Part shown: positions 49,801 to 62,285 of the stretch, piece by piece | Numbering within the stretch: the stretch's first letter is position 1 | How the letters are laid out: each line of letters starts with the position of its first letter | Source: Oxyruncus cristatus | Lineage: Eukaryota > Chordata > Aves > Passeriformes > Cotingidae | Assembly: GCA_013399855.1 (NCBI GenBank) | Contig: VXAY01004717.1 | Location: forward strand, 188,950 to 252,949 | Direction of reading: 5' to 3' | DNA: 64,000 nucleotides | The notes under the pieces: generated by a model | What the model was told of the DNA's origin: nothing | The model's input: only the letters and a program-made list of their open reading frames with translations | Databases searched by the model: none | Made by a program: the position numbers and the translations under genes

Positions 49801-51616
49801 GCCCAAATCCAGCTAGTACTGCTTTTAAAACTCCTATGAAGAAGGTAAGACTATGGAATTCAGAAGTCAAATCACTGCAAAGAATATTTCACATTTAAGC
49901 CAAACGCCACATCCTTCTGAAGCAGCACAAACGCCTTCAAGGGAAGATGGAAAATGTAAATCACTGGAAACCCTGAATACCCAATAAATCACTGGCAAGC
50001 TGGCCTGGGCTTCAGTGCTGAACAGAAGGAAAGCAAAAGAGTTCCAGAGTCCAGCAAAGGCGGAAAGAAAGCATTCATTGTATTGGGTGTGTTACACGAT
50101 CCGTATCAGACCTTTGTGCACCATGCTGGGGCAAAGAATTTACACGGATGCAAGGAAGTGGGAGGTGTTAAGAAGGGAACGGCACTAGAGTTTATACAAG
50201 TGTTACCAATGTTAGAATAACGTTTATCAGTTTACAGTATTTGACTTAGCATTGCTCAAGGGAGGAGGGAGAGATAATAGCAGTCCAAAACACGTTCCTC
50301 TACCTGAAAAGCCGGAAGGAGGTCTAAACTCTCCGTTTGAAAGGGAGCCCAATTAACTTTATCTTGTATATCTGAGCTCCAGCTGGGGAGACAAGTTCAC
50401 TGGGGGTTATAATAATAATACAGCATGTGCAAACATTTTGACTACTGCATATACTGAAACATCAGAGAAGGAATATTGTGTTGTGGAGAAGGTTTATTGC
50501 ATCAACTCCTGTTCAACATGATTCTTTGGAAGATGCCTAAAGTCAGGCACACACTTAACCACTTTTATGATAGGAAATTAGGCAGTTCCCATACACATCA
50601 AAAGACTTGGCTAACCCAGCTGCACTGCTTTTCTGAAATAACAGGGCTGTGCTGATTAATATCAGCCCAAGAACTAAATGCCCACAATTCGTTCCTCTAC
50701 ACCAGCTCAAGGCAGGAACACAGCAGAAACCAAATATTCATCTTCTGTGCTGGAGAACTGGTCAACAACAAACCCTATGATGAAGTTATGGGAAAGAACA
50801 GCAAATACTTCATTAATTCCAGAAATTAGTTGCTTACAGTGGACAGACACAAGGATGAATGAAATTTGGATTCAGCCACCTCCTTTGCATCAGCCTTCAC
50901 ACAAGGTTCAGTCATCTGGCATCCACAACAGGCAGAAAGCTAGATTTCATCCACATCCACTTGCACGTTGAACAATATTTTTATGCAAGATAGAACATGC
51001 TGTGGCTCTTCACTCTGGCAAGAGAAATTACTTTAGATGTGGTAAGAGCCTCAACTACCGCACACAGCCTCAAGAGGACTGAAGGGAAGGACTGTTTACC
51101 AAATCTTCCAATACTAGAGCAAAGGGTCATCAAATAAAGCTCGTGGAAGCAAAATTCAAAATGCACAAAAGGAGATGTAACACCTCTCTTCTATAAAGAG
51201 CCATCTGGAGAGCTCCTTAGCAGAGGATGCTGGGACTATAAAATATTCACAATGCTTCAAGGTGAAAACTACACATGTACATATCACACAAGGATCAAGA
51301 AATCCTTTGGTTAGAAAGTACTAGAGGACTGGGAGAGTACTGAAAAGGAAATATTATGCACACAATCTTCTCCAAGCATCCATTTGCAGCTATCAATGGG
51401 AATGGGACACTGGTTTTGCTGAACCTTTGGTCTGAAGAAGAACAGCAGCTTTTATTCTGTTGCTGTGTCTGTGGCAATTCTGATCATTACTTAAACTTTA
51501 TGTATGAAAATACAGAGACAGAAATCTGAAAAGTGGAAAAAGATAACAGATGGTGAATAACACCCAATAAAAAGCAGCAGAGGACATTAACACTTAATAT
51601 GGAGCCATTAGACAGA
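46831..51616. other. non-coding stretch, no gene recognised
   Basis: No coding exon, RNA gene or repeat recognised. The minus-strand frame at 47756-48160 (134 codons) is AT-driven, rich in Ser/Leu/Tyr and without a domain. Confidence 0.5.
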
Positions 51617-52543
51617 ATTACAGAATCCTTTAGGTTGAAAAAAACCTCAGAGATCATTGGGTGCAACCTTTGATCACCAACATGTCAACTAGAAAACAGC
51701 ACTAAGCACCACATTCAGGCACTTCTTGAACACCTCCAGGGATGGTGATCCACCATCTCCCTGGGCAGTCTATTCCAAAGTTTAACAACCCTTTCTGTGA
51801 ATAAATTCTTCCTGATGTCCAGCTGAACCTCCCTTGGTGCAGCTTAAGACTGTCCTCTCATCCTGTCATTTGTTGCCTGGGAGAAGAGGCCAACCTCCAT
51901 CTGGCTACAACCTCCTATCAGATAGTTGTAGAGAGTGAAAAGGACTTCCCAAAGCCTCCTTTTCTCCAGGCTAAACAACCCCAGCTCCCTCAAACACTTC
52001 TTATAGGATTTACCACCCCTTCACCAGCTTCATTGCCCTTCTCTGGACTCGCTCCAGCACCTCAATGTTCTTCCTGGATTGAGGGGCCCAGAACTTCCCT
52101 GGTCCCGGTGGCCACACTATTCCTGACACATGCCAGGATGCCATTGGCCTTCCAGGCCACCTGGAAACACTCTGGATCATGTTTAGCTACTGTTGACCAG
52201 CACATGCAGGTCCTTTGCCTCTGGGCCGCTTTCCAGCCACTCAACTCCAAGCCTTTAGTGCTGCAGGGGGTTGTTGTGGCCAAAATGTAGGAACTGGCAC
52301 TTAGTCTTGTTGAACTTCACACCACTGGCCTCAGTCCATTGCTCCAGCCTGTCCAGACCCCTCTGCAGAGCCTTCCTGCCCTCCAGCAGATTGACACTCT
52401 CACCCAACTTGTTGTCGTCCATGAATTTACAGAGGATACACTCAATCCTCTCATCCACATCATTGATAGAAATATTAAACAGGACTGGGCCCAGTCCTGA
52501 GCCTTGGGGAACACCACTGGGGAACACCACTAATGACCAGATT
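51617..52543 (-). mobile_element. longest CR1 retrotransposon of the window (~930 bp)
   Basis: The 3' terminus is at the left ('gaattacagaatcctttagg'). The element continues as complement through the 3' UTR ('ctccagggatggtgatccac'), the end of ORF2 ('ccttttctccaggctaaaca', 'ctctggactcgctccagcac') and into the reverse-transcriptase domain ('cccagtcctgagccttgggg') at about 52543, where it is 5'-truncated. At the right edge 'ggggaacaccact' occurs twice in tandem (52508-52533). Several frame breaks show it is dead. Confidence 0.95.
52255..52530 (-). pseudogene. CR1 reverse-transcriptase fragment with altered catalytic motif
   Basis: The minus frame reads '[20 protein letters not shown]' (RT motif 4, 'PQGS.LGP.LF..FINDL'), then '[20 protein letters not shown]', then '[20 protein letters not shown]' and '[12 protein letters not shown]'. 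It covers the palm of CR1 reverse transcriptase. The catalytic (F/Y)ADD motif, expected as FADD, reads FMDD; both aspartates are kept but the second position has changed. Downstream the frame shifts, and the C-terminal part at 51970-52250 is only recognisable at DNA level or in other frames. The fragment is non-functional. Confidence 0.92.
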
Positions 52544-55500
52544 ACAGATAAGTAATTTAATTGAAAAGATGGTGAAGGTCTCAGAAGTAATTTTAATGTG
52601 CGCTATGCACTGCTGAGGTTAACAGGAATTGCAAATATTCACATAGGACTCTTGGCCCTGAGCCTATTTTCATCAATGAATGTTAGCACCAAGTCCACAG
52701 CAATCAGAATTTAGGTCTTTGGTCATCAGAGGTGCTGCAGAGAAGTGTGGGAGTGCGTAATATAAAAATCTAGGAGAGGCAATAACTTGAGAATTATCAT
52801 ATTTTCATGCACTCCAGATCAGCCACTCTCTTTTAAAAGTACTATTCCACTAAAAAAAGTTCTCACTTTTGGGTTAAACCAGCTATGGGGAAGCAGATGC
52901 AGTAGGACTACCCTGAGAAAGGTGCTCTGGGCTAAACATCTCTGTGCCAAATAGATCATTTATAAGGCCCACAAAACTTCAGAATCAAAGTTTAGAAGTT
53001 TCATTTTCAGACAGATAATCTTTGGATTATACATGTGAAACTGTGGTGTAATATCTACGTGACTGGTAAATTCATCCTTGCTGTAAATCTTTGAATCAAG
53101 AAATATTTTCCACCCTGCTACAGACGTAACTTTATGTCCAGAAAACAAATCTGGCAAAGCTTCACTTGCCAACTGATCTTAAAATGTTCCACTTCTTTGA
53201 TTAAACACATCTATTTCTGCAGAGTTTAGTAAATGCGTGAATGGAACATGTGACAAGCTGTTGGCAGTGTATTTATTTCTACAACACTCTGTAAATCTTC
53301 TTGTCTAGGCTGCCTCTATCCTCTCATTTTCTTGTCTCTATTACTGTTCTTCACACCAAGCCTGTGCCCTTTTCAGGTACTCAGACATTTGGGGGCTGCT
53401 CACAGGCCTTCGGGTGCTGCCCTTAAACTGCTATGTGAGATGTGCAATGATTGCTCAGAAACACAACGTCTCTTGTGTCATATTGCTTAAATATTTTTAG
53501 GTGCTCAACCAGGAACTTTTCAAGGAGTACCTGTGCTGTCTAGATCTCCCATAAAGTATTGACACTGCTAGAAAGGAGGACAGGAGGGGAGTGGAGATGA
53601 AGTAAATCTCTAAACGAAAAAATGTCTGAGAAAAACAGTCAAGGGTGTGGGTGAAGTTTTCTAGGGAGCCATTTTTCACTCTTACATGAATTTTCTGATA
53701 GGAAGATACACCGTTAATGAAAAATGCCACATTGTCATTATGATGTGACTTAGAAACAAATAAAAAAGCAAATTAGCAAGACAACTTAAATGTGAAAAAT
53801 TGCCCTCTGGCCCTGAAATTCCAGGTTTATTTCCAGCAGGAAGAGGTAAAGATGCCAACAAAGCAGCAAAAATTTTCCTTTAAGGTTACATGGACAATGG
53901 GACCTACAGAACAATGTACATCAGCTGCTCATGGTGTAAGAAGAGGAATTATGATTTGACGTCCCAATTTAAAATGAAGGAAGAGCAAAAACTTGTTTGA
54001 GGCAAGTTTAGCCCATTTCAAAGTAGCAGAGAGCTGAAGGAAGAAGGTTCAAATGCTTTCGACAAATCAGAGAAACAGACGGAAAAAAAAAAGGGGGGGG
54101 GCAAAATTAAAGCAGTACAAGCAGTACAAGTATAATTTATTGTTGGAGTATTTAACTGTTTAAACACAGGAAGCATGTGGCCAAAGAGCAGTTCTCCAGA
54201 AACATGTGCAGGGGTTAGTGTTTCAGAGTGAACATGGCTCTGCTGTCAAGAAAAGGCAAAATACAATGCTGGAATGGATAAACAGGGCATATAGGCTTCA
54301 AAACACACAGAATAACCCTTCTGTTCTCTGCAGTGTCAGTAGGGCTTCACATGAACCCTGCATCCATTCCAAGAGTGGATGCAGCTGAGCAGCACTGGGA
54401 TGAAGTTTCTGGAAGGTTCAAGACACAATTGTAAAAGGTAAGGACCAGAGCAAATACCAAGAAGAATCTGAATATTTCCTGCACTCTGGGGCTGCATCCC
54501 ATTTGCTCTATTATCAACACAATTCTGAGGCCTTTCCTTAATTAAGGGCTGATCCAGCTTTTTGCTAACTCAGCCTCACAGGTCCACATGAGCATCTCTG
54601 CCTTGTGCTGCACCCTTCTTCATCCCCACGCTTCCTCCCTTGGAGTCAGCACAGGCATCCCCCCAGCCCTGCACTGGTCTGCTCACAAACCCCTCTCTGC
54701 TTAGGAGCTCTGCTCCTCATAGCTGAGGCAGACACACTATTAAAAAGGATCTCTGCTGCCCTCTTTCACCAATTAGTCCATTTGAATGCAACAGAGCAGA
54801 GAGAAAGAGAGAGAGAAGGCAGCGCTTTGGGGAGGTGAGAGAGGCAGTGATAACGTTGGAAAGATCAGGCACTCAAATGGAGGTGGATAGAGGGGACTGA
54901 GCACACATCTTGTGGGGTTTATACCTGCCAGAGAACCAAACTTGAACTGAAAACAAGCTGAGGCCGAGATTTCCGCTATTCTACTGGTCTGAGTCTGAAT
55001 TCAAACTGCAGCAAAACCAGCTTCAGTCACAGCTAGACACAACCCCCAAAAAGGAATAAGAACAATTACAATTTCACTTCCATGATGATTTGATCAGTGA
55101 TGTGCAAGGTGAATGCTGGAGCTGATCCCAGAACTAGGATCTCAGCTAGAAAACAGAGAAGTCAGCAGAATGAGGATTACCATCACCAAATTAAAGGAAA
55201 AGAAACCAAAAGGAAGTAGTGGCCACCACAGCCTGGTTTGGCACTGACGTCAGTAACTCACTGACAGGACTGTGCCTGGAGCATAAGTTAAGACCTTTAC
55301 TGTGGCAACCTTAGCATCAATTGACAGAACAAACAAGAAGGAAATCTTTGCACTCATTCTACTGCCTTCACTGTCAATATAGCAGGAGTAACAGAAGGAT
55401 CATTGTCTGCACATGAGAGTAAATATTAGGACGATCCTACCTGAAGTCCTTGAGACTTTTTCAGCAATAGGTGACTGGGAATACAATGCCAATAAACACA

Positions 55501-57879
55501 AGAAAACACAATTGCGACAAACTCACAGCGCATCCAAGTTTGGAGTCCTGCAGGTGGTTCTGACTGCCCCACCTGGAAAAGAATTCAACAGAATTGGGAA
55601 GGAGTAAAGAAGGAACAGCAACTCCTGAGCACAGGAGGGGACACTAAGCGTAGGGAGACAGTAATCTTCAGGGTGGAAAATTGCTACATAAAAGAGATGT
55701 AGCAATGAGACCCTTAAAATCATTAAGGGGACACAGGAGGCAAAGATGCAAGACACTATTTTTCACAACAGACCTCCAAAACACCCAAAACCACTAGGTA
55801 GATTTAAATCCTAGCAAAAGCAGTAAAATTCCAACAGGAGGTTAATGAAGACAATAGAGCACATTAGGAGAAAAAAGATCAGCTTCTTCAAGAATAATGT
55901 GTTAGTGGTTATTCAACATGACAGACTGAATGGAAACTATGAGGTTAAACTGTTCATTACACTGTGTTTCTGAGCACTGCAGAGAACACATAGGTGAGAA
56001 AGAAACAAAAATTTTAAAAAAGCATGAATATCCAGTGTGCCCTTCTGCAGGGACTACTCTAATATCTCCTCAATTTTCCTAGCATTTGGGGATAATCAAA
56101 GACTGTTCCATATACATCATCTTCTGTTGGTTGTGCTGTGGGCCAAGACAATAGGCAACACTGTGGCTCCACAGGGAATTGTTCGATGGGAATCTCCAGC
56201 AGTTTCAGGAAGCAGCACCAAGTGGACTAGCAGACCAGAGAATTCAGATCCTGTCACCTAACGAACACACCTTTGTTTTCCTGTCCCTAGCTCCAAGCAC
56301 AGAACACCAGTTGGACTCAGCTGCTGTTTTTAATTTGAAACATATACAGATTTTGCTGAATATTGTCAAGCAGGGCTTTGAAAAGAGAGACGAAAAAACA
56401 CCTTCTATTAGTCACACGTTAAAAGTTATTTGTTTCTCCTGGAATGGGGCTGAGATACTGTCAGATCTCAGTGTCCAAACAACTCTTTTGGGCTAGGGCA
56501 GGTTACTTGACAGCCCTCAAGAAAGTACAGTAACTCCTAACTGTGTGTTACTAAATATGATTTACCACTACAGCTAATGTTCCACAATGCATGAGGCACC
56601 TTAGCAGACGCAGCCCAACAGTACCTTAGCCTGAAGAACATCTAAAAAAAAACCTAAGGGTCTCAAAACAACCTAAAACCCTCCTTCAGTCTAACTGAAC
56701 TACAGATTTGCATTCCCTTCAGCATGGGACAGCCAAAGACATTCTGTTCCAGTACCTTGAGTGAATGCAGGGTAGCTTTGCATCTGCTGGGCAGTGATGC
56801 AAAGTCACTGCCTCCTCCCACCTCGCAGAAACCAGGCACAGTGGTTGCAGGGCCAGCTTTGTGCCACCCAAGGACTTCCCTGAAAAGGAGGCACATGCAA
56901 AGTCAGGTCTGCAGCAGCCTTTAGTCCCTGGAACTCTGCAGGCTAAAGTTTGAGCAGGAGGGGGTTTGGCTGGGGCTGGAAGGTGGGAGGACAAGATCCT
57001 CTCAATTAGGAAAATCGAACATACTCCGCAAGAAAGAATAACACTGCAGTCCGGTCTTCAAAACACATTTTTCAAGGGAGGAGAAGTAAAACAGCCATGA
57101 ATCAGTAGGAGAAATACGACTTTAAAGCCCTAACAAAGGAGAACAGATGGGAGCATAGCAAAGTGCTCGCAAACTTGAACTGGAATAGCTGTCTCTTAAT
57201 AAAACCTCTCCAAATATGAAAGCTCCTCAGACATCTGCAATTAAATCCCCTATTAATCCCAACTATATTTTAAAGGCAGTTGAGCCAGGCTACTAATCGG
57301 GCTATCGACAGACTGGAAACTATACCAGGAGGACAGAGATGGTGAAACAGAAATGAGAAGAGCCAAAATACAAACTTAAAACCCAGGGCGACAGAGCTGG
57401 TTTTTCCACCTCTGTCTCCACATAATTAAGATCCTCTTGTCAGTTTTATCTCTAAGTGCTGGAGGGGGTTAGGACTTTGGTGTTTCTGACTCACCCTGAT
57501 TTCTTACATGCTCACAGGAATGAAGATAGGGAAAATATCACCACTTCTGTATTATGGAAACCTTACAATTAATAATTGAGAATCTTCTTATCTCTCTCTC
57601 CCTTTTTCTTTCAGAACTAGAGTGCTCTCTTCAGCTTGTTAAGCTTAGTTCACTCCCACTGATAATTCACTAGAGATCATAATTTATGGACAATTGAAGC
57701 TGCAGAAACATCTCTTAGAAGGAATAGAGCAGATCCATAGCAACAATTCTTCAGGGGAATATTAATCCCCAGCTTTATGTAGTGCTAAGTGTACAATAGT
57801 AATCAGAACTTGAGTAGAAGCTGCTAATCATTGAGGGAAAAGGCTGTATAAAGAATTCATAATGGAATTAGCCTGCGGC
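52544..57879. other. non-coding stretch, no gene recognised
   Basis: Small low-complexity sites: an A-run followed by a G-run at about 54084-54101, 'gcagtacaa' repeated near 54112-54129, and a GA-rich tract at 54795-54820. No exon or known repeat was recognised. All frames are short and shadowed by frames on the other strand. Confidence 0.5.
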
Positions 57880-59520
57880 AAACAAAGAAAGACAAAATTA
57901 AATCAGCCATCAAATTGCACCAAGGAATTTTAATTTACAGGTTAATGTAGGATTATGTAACTAATCACAGCTAACATTTTCAATGAACAACCAATAAAAT
58001 TCTGCTCTTTTTTTATTCCTACTAATGGTATTCCAATAACACACTTTTATCACCATATAATGTGTTAAGAATGATTTTCAAAAATTCTAAAAATCTTCCA
58101 AAAAGCATTATGACTGAGCAATCAATGCAAAATGCTGGATTTAAGTTAATTAGCATAAATATACATCTAGATGATCTACTGTTTGGTTCAATCCAATACA
58201 ATAAAGTTCCTTGGAGTCTGCATGGGATAGATTTACATAACCAAATGTGCATAACTGTAGCTTTAAAATATATGCATGACTTCCAAAGGGGGAGATACAG
58301 CAATACAGAAAGCCTCCAAATTAAATAAGTCAAACAACTTCTGAGTACTAAAGTGCATCAGCTAATTCTAAATAAAACCCTTATTGTAGTTTTTTCTATC
58401 AATATAGCATATATATCCGATGACATACACACAAAGGATTGCTCTAACAGAGTTTGTGCTGTTTATAATATGAACATCATAAAGAAAGAATAAGGTTTCT
58501 GGGATAAAAAGTTGATTTGCTTCCCCTGGAGAAAAAAAGAGAGACCTTGTATTTGACCCAGTTATATTTTGATATTGGCCAAAGCAAAGAGATTAAAAAA
58601 AAAGAGAGAGAAAGAAAGCAAACCTCTCCATTCAAAAAAATATATTTAAAGACCACTAGTTACCGTATGCAAATATATAGAAAAGACTCACATAACTCTT
58701 TGCACATTTTTAAAGGGAAACTCCAAAATTATACTGTATGCTTCAAAACACATCAGCTTAATCAAAAAGATCTTTTTTGTAACATATGGCAGCATGAAAA
58801 TTTTTATAAATGGAGTAAAAAGCATTTTCATAAGCTTTACTTCACTTAAGAGGAATGCTGGGAAGAAAGGCAACAGCATTCTTCTTGCATATGTTTTTCT
58901 TGTTCTGAACAATGTGGGAAAACCTCATTTTACTTTAATCTAACAGTTCATTTTATGGAAGCAGCAACATTCTGCCCATTTATTAGCACAGAGGGTTTGG
59001 GGTTGCGGGTTGCCTTTTTTTCCCCCCCCTCCTTTTATAAAGTCTAATTTTAAGATGCACACTTCCAAAAAACATTATGGTGTCAATTGCACTACCCTTC
59101 AGCAATCCTGTAATAACTTTATTCAACCATTTCTAATTATAATTATATTTTCAATTCCTTTTAGCTATAGAAACTCTTTATCAATCAGAGCACAAGACAG
59201 AAAATTACTTTATTACAGCTACAGCTCGTTAGTCTGAGTGCTCTTAATGAAGCAGCCTCATAATCAGATGAAAATCATGCTGAAGAAAACTTGCATCATT
59301 AGTCTGGGCCTTAATTACCAAGAAATATAGTCACTAACAATGATACTCCATTTCATGATACGGTGCATGCACCTTCTACAGTACTTGCAATTAATAATTC
59401 CGCAGACTGCTACAGAATCTTTCTATTTATTCATAACAATGGAGGGGAAAAAATTCTAAATTTAATTGAGCGGCTCCGAATTCACTCTCTCACTCTCTCC
59501 TGCTCAGATTAAAATGTCAA
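57880..59520. promoter_or_regulatory. candidate conserved non-coding element cluster (inference)
   Basis: This is the most enhancer-like block in the window: low GC, no recognised repeats, and many homeodomain-type words. Examples are 'ttaagttaattagcataaat' near 58141, 'ctaattataattatattttc' near 59130, 'cagctcgttagtctgagtgc' near 59222 and 'gggccttaattaccaagaaa' near 59307. There is also 'tgcataa' octamer-like sequence near 58246. Open frames of 88-110 codons exist but are AT-driven and cover A-runs. Conservation cannot be tested here, so this remains inference. Confidence 0.33.
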
Positions 59521-59939
59521 AAGGCTAATATTCTATCTTACAATAATTCATCATTTTAATTACATATTTTATGTATGTGGGGTGTCCTTTCTATTTTTTC
59601 TCCTCTTGATCTTTTAGGGCGACATTTTGGGGGGACATGAGTATGGAAAGAAATCTCTCCATGTATGTAGGTGGCCCACACCAGAGTAGCAATAAATAGA
59701 AGAAAAAAGCATTTATTTTCCTTCTCAGTGAACAAGATCCATGTTGGATAAGCTTCAGACACAAGCACAAGACATTCATTTAAATTAATTATGCCCTTTA
59801 TCCAGTACACTTATCAGTAAGGATGGAAAGATTCTTGAGCAAGGAATATGTTGATCCCTAAAATCGCTGGTGAATGTGATCCAGCACAGGGTTAGTAACT
59901 TCTGTACGCAAGCCTCTTCTAATCCACTGCATTTTCTGT

Positions 59940-60340
59940 ATGCTTTCACACCGAAATGCTCGTCTGAAGGCTCCACTAAGCTTCCTGCACACGAAAGCAC
60001 CAGGAAATGCCATGAGTGAGAGTCCCCTTCGTCCAGCTAATGAACCTGCTAAAAGATCAGATCGCAGTCCTCGACACCGAACACCTGGAGGATATTTCAC
60101 TCTCTTTTGCAGCATGGAAAACGATTCCACAGACATCAGCGGGAACGCTCACAACTCACAGCAGCGTCCCCGAGATTTGTACTTGCTTCCTCCCTCCCTT
60201 GCCTCGTCGTGACTGAAACCCGACGGGCTCCCGAGGGCGATAAGGAACACGGTTTTCCAGCGGATTAACCGAGGCAGGGAGCGGGTCCTGCTGCTCCAGT
60301 GGCTGCAAAGCTGCACGTCGGGAAACGGTGATTCCACTCC
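59940..60340. promoter_or_regulatory. small CpG-rich patch
   Basis: By eye, about 15 CpG dinucleotides lie within about 175 bp (60160-60335), against near absence in the surrounding kilobases. Examples are 'cctcgtcgtgactgaaaccc', 'gacgggctcccgagggcgat' and 'cacgtcgggaaacggtgatt'. Such unmethylated-looking patches often mark promoters or first exons. A 92-codon minus frame (59858-60136) overlaps its left part but has no recognisable domain. Confidence 0.5.
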
Positions 60341-61675
60341 ACATCAAAATAGTTTGGCAGCAAGATATTTGACATTATGATTTTTTGCAAACTGCCCAGT
60401 CCTTGGCTGCTCTGTTGCAATCTAAATCACATTACGGCAGGAAGAGATCACTCTGGAGTTAAGTTACTGAGCCTGTGATTAATCTCAAGGGCATAAGCTA
60501 AATAACTCCCTTGTACCATTGAATTTTCTAGCGCTCACACGGTGCTGTGCTTTCATGCAAGCACTTCAAACAATAACTAGCCATTAGACAGGCTAGATGA
60601 ACTTGCCGTAAGGATATTCAGCATATCCTGCTTCCCGGCACTGCGCTCCACAAGGCATCCTGGCTGTTGCCTCTGTTAAATGATCTGCTGCATCTTCCCA
60701 TGATCTTTGACAAATCGCTGTCATCTTTTAAAGCCTTTTACATCTCCTCCTGATGCAGAAAGTAAGCTCCCTTCACCTGAAACAGAAAGTAAGAAGCTAC
60801 CTTCTCTTTTTTTGCTACCTCCCACATGTGGCACAGTTGAGGGCTACTCAGCAAGAGAAGGTAAAACGATAATCAGCCTAAAGTTCTGTAAAACAAATCT
60901 GTAGGTAGCTGGAATAAATAAATAAAAAGGCTTTCTGCCCACTCCCTCCTGCAACTCTTATTTTCCTTCCCTCCCACCACACCTCAGTATTTTTTATTTT
61001 AGGAGAACTTCTTTTACGTAGCTGCTTCAAGAATTTGCATCTGGCACTAGCAGCCGACAGAGACAGGAGACTGACAAGATGGACTGTTGTGGCAATTCCT
61101 ATGTTCCTACTACATTCCTAAGCTGTGCTTTTTGGCGTTGAATATGGCAAGAAAAAAAGAGCATATTTAGAAACGTGACAACTGGAAAAAATATTCTTAA
61201 ACCTTACAGTGCCTTCTAAAATTGCAGAATAAAATTAATTTATGGTATGTCTATAGCTGGCCAAAAATCAGGGGCTTGCAGTAAACCAAATGGGGTAAAA
61301 AACTGGCTTTGAAAGGGATTCTGAGGTTTTGGCTCTGTACGACAAGTACGCTTATAAACTTATTGTATAACTTCCTGGCAGGAGAGCAGCATCAGACTGA
61401 CCTCCACTTGCATCACAGAAATTACACATTCATTGTCTTTGAGGGGAAAATGTTCTTATGGTACCATATTAATATCCTTTGTGGGTTGGGTCATGAATCA
61501 GCATTGGCAGCTGCCTCTGAAGCTGTCTGCCTGCCAGCCTTCCCAGCTGGAAAACTGGTAACGCGGGAGAGATGTGTACATAAGGGAAGTGATGGTTTCC
61601 CAATTCCGAATTGATTTGTACATGAATCTGCTCAAGTTTAAAGCCCCCCAACGTGCCAAAAACCTGGTCCAACAA
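60341..61675. other. non-coding stretch between two CpG-rich patches
   Basis: No exon is recognised. The sequence is AT-rich and low-repeat, with short frames only (plus 61309-61614, 101 codons, no domain). Confidence 0.45.
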
Positions 61676-61689
61676 CTATATATATAATG
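61676..61689 (+). promoter_or_regulatory. TATA-like stretch at the edge of the CpG island
   Basis: 'ctatatatataatgg' lies immediately upstream of the abrupt rise in CpG content at about 61690. It could be a core promoter element for rightward transcription, or simply a short AT repeat. No initiator or 5' exon could be confirmed. Confidence 0.25.
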
Positions 61690-61891
61690 GTGAGGGCTCC
61701 CTGCGTGGGCCCGGGTTGAGCGTCAGCGAGGACGGGTTTGTGCAGCCCCGGCCCACGCAGCCAGCTCTGCAGTCCCACGGCTGTGCTGCAGCGATCCCCA
61801 CGCCGCCCTTCACAGCGGGGCGACGCCTCCACGGGGAAAAACAGTTCGACCTGGCTAAAAATTGGGGTTATTTAAAAAAAAAAAAAAAAAA

Positions 61892-61912
61892 NNNNNNNNN
61901 NNNNNNNNNNNN
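61892..61912. other. assembly gap (21 N) inside the CpG island
   Basis: Flanked by an A-run on the left and by A-rich then T-rich low-complexity sequence on the right. Such homopolymer plus GC-rich contexts often collapse or drop out in bird assemblies, so the real missing length may differ from 21. Confidence 0.95.
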
Positions 61913-62076
61913 CTAAAAAAAAACCAAACAAACAAAAAACCACTTTTTTCCTCTCTTTTTTTCCTTTTTTTTTTTTTCTTTTTTGCGCCATGCCAAAAAG
62001 GAAAGGCACGGAGGGCGAGAATGGGAGGGACGGTGGTGTCCCTACGGGGTCTCACGGCGAGAGGGCGGCCCGCGGT

Positions 62077-62109
62077 CCTTGGGAAGCCCTTGGGAAGCCC
62101 TTGGGAACT
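62077..62109 (+). repeat. three tandem copies of an 11-bp unit
   Basis: 'ccttgggaagc' occurs at 62077-62087 and 62088-62098, with a third copy 'ccttgggaact' at 62099-62109 inside the CpG island. It is a short, probably slippage-derived repeat. Confidence 0.9.
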
Positions 62110-62285
62110 GCCCTCGGCTCCCTCTCGCCGCCGTGTCTGGAAGCTCGGCGCCCTCTGCCGTCCACCCGCCGCAGCGGCGGCACCGGGGACCGCGGGTTCG
62201 AGACCCGGCTCTGCCGCCGCGGAAGGGGAGGAGGTACCGCGGCCGCCCACGCCCCGCAGATCTCCTACCTACCCTTTGGTAGCGC

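Larger units (their letters stand above)
61686..62285. promoter_or_regulatory. CpG island interrupted by an assembly gap
   Basis: The left part (61690-61860) has about 16 CpG in 170 bp. The right part (62004-62280) has about 34 CpG in about 280 bp, with stretches such as 'cgccgcagcggcggcaccgg'. This is a true CpG island by density in an otherwise CpG-poor window. It is split by a low-complexity A/T-rich segment holding a 21-N gap. CpG islands mark most vertebrate promoters, so a transcription start or a GC-rich first exon here is plausible. Frames of 99-146 codons are present on the plus strand, but they are GC-driven and conflict with one another. Confidence 0.7.

Noticed and set aside
52033..52290. 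Plus-strand frames across 52033-52555
   Set aside because: They are the antisense of the CR1 reverse-transcriptase region; the real coding relic is on the minus strand.
62193..62207. 'cgggttcgagacccg' looks like a tRNA T-arm/B box
   Set aside because: There is no A box or cloverleaf upstream. It lies in GC-rich CpG-island sequence where such a palindrome arises easily.
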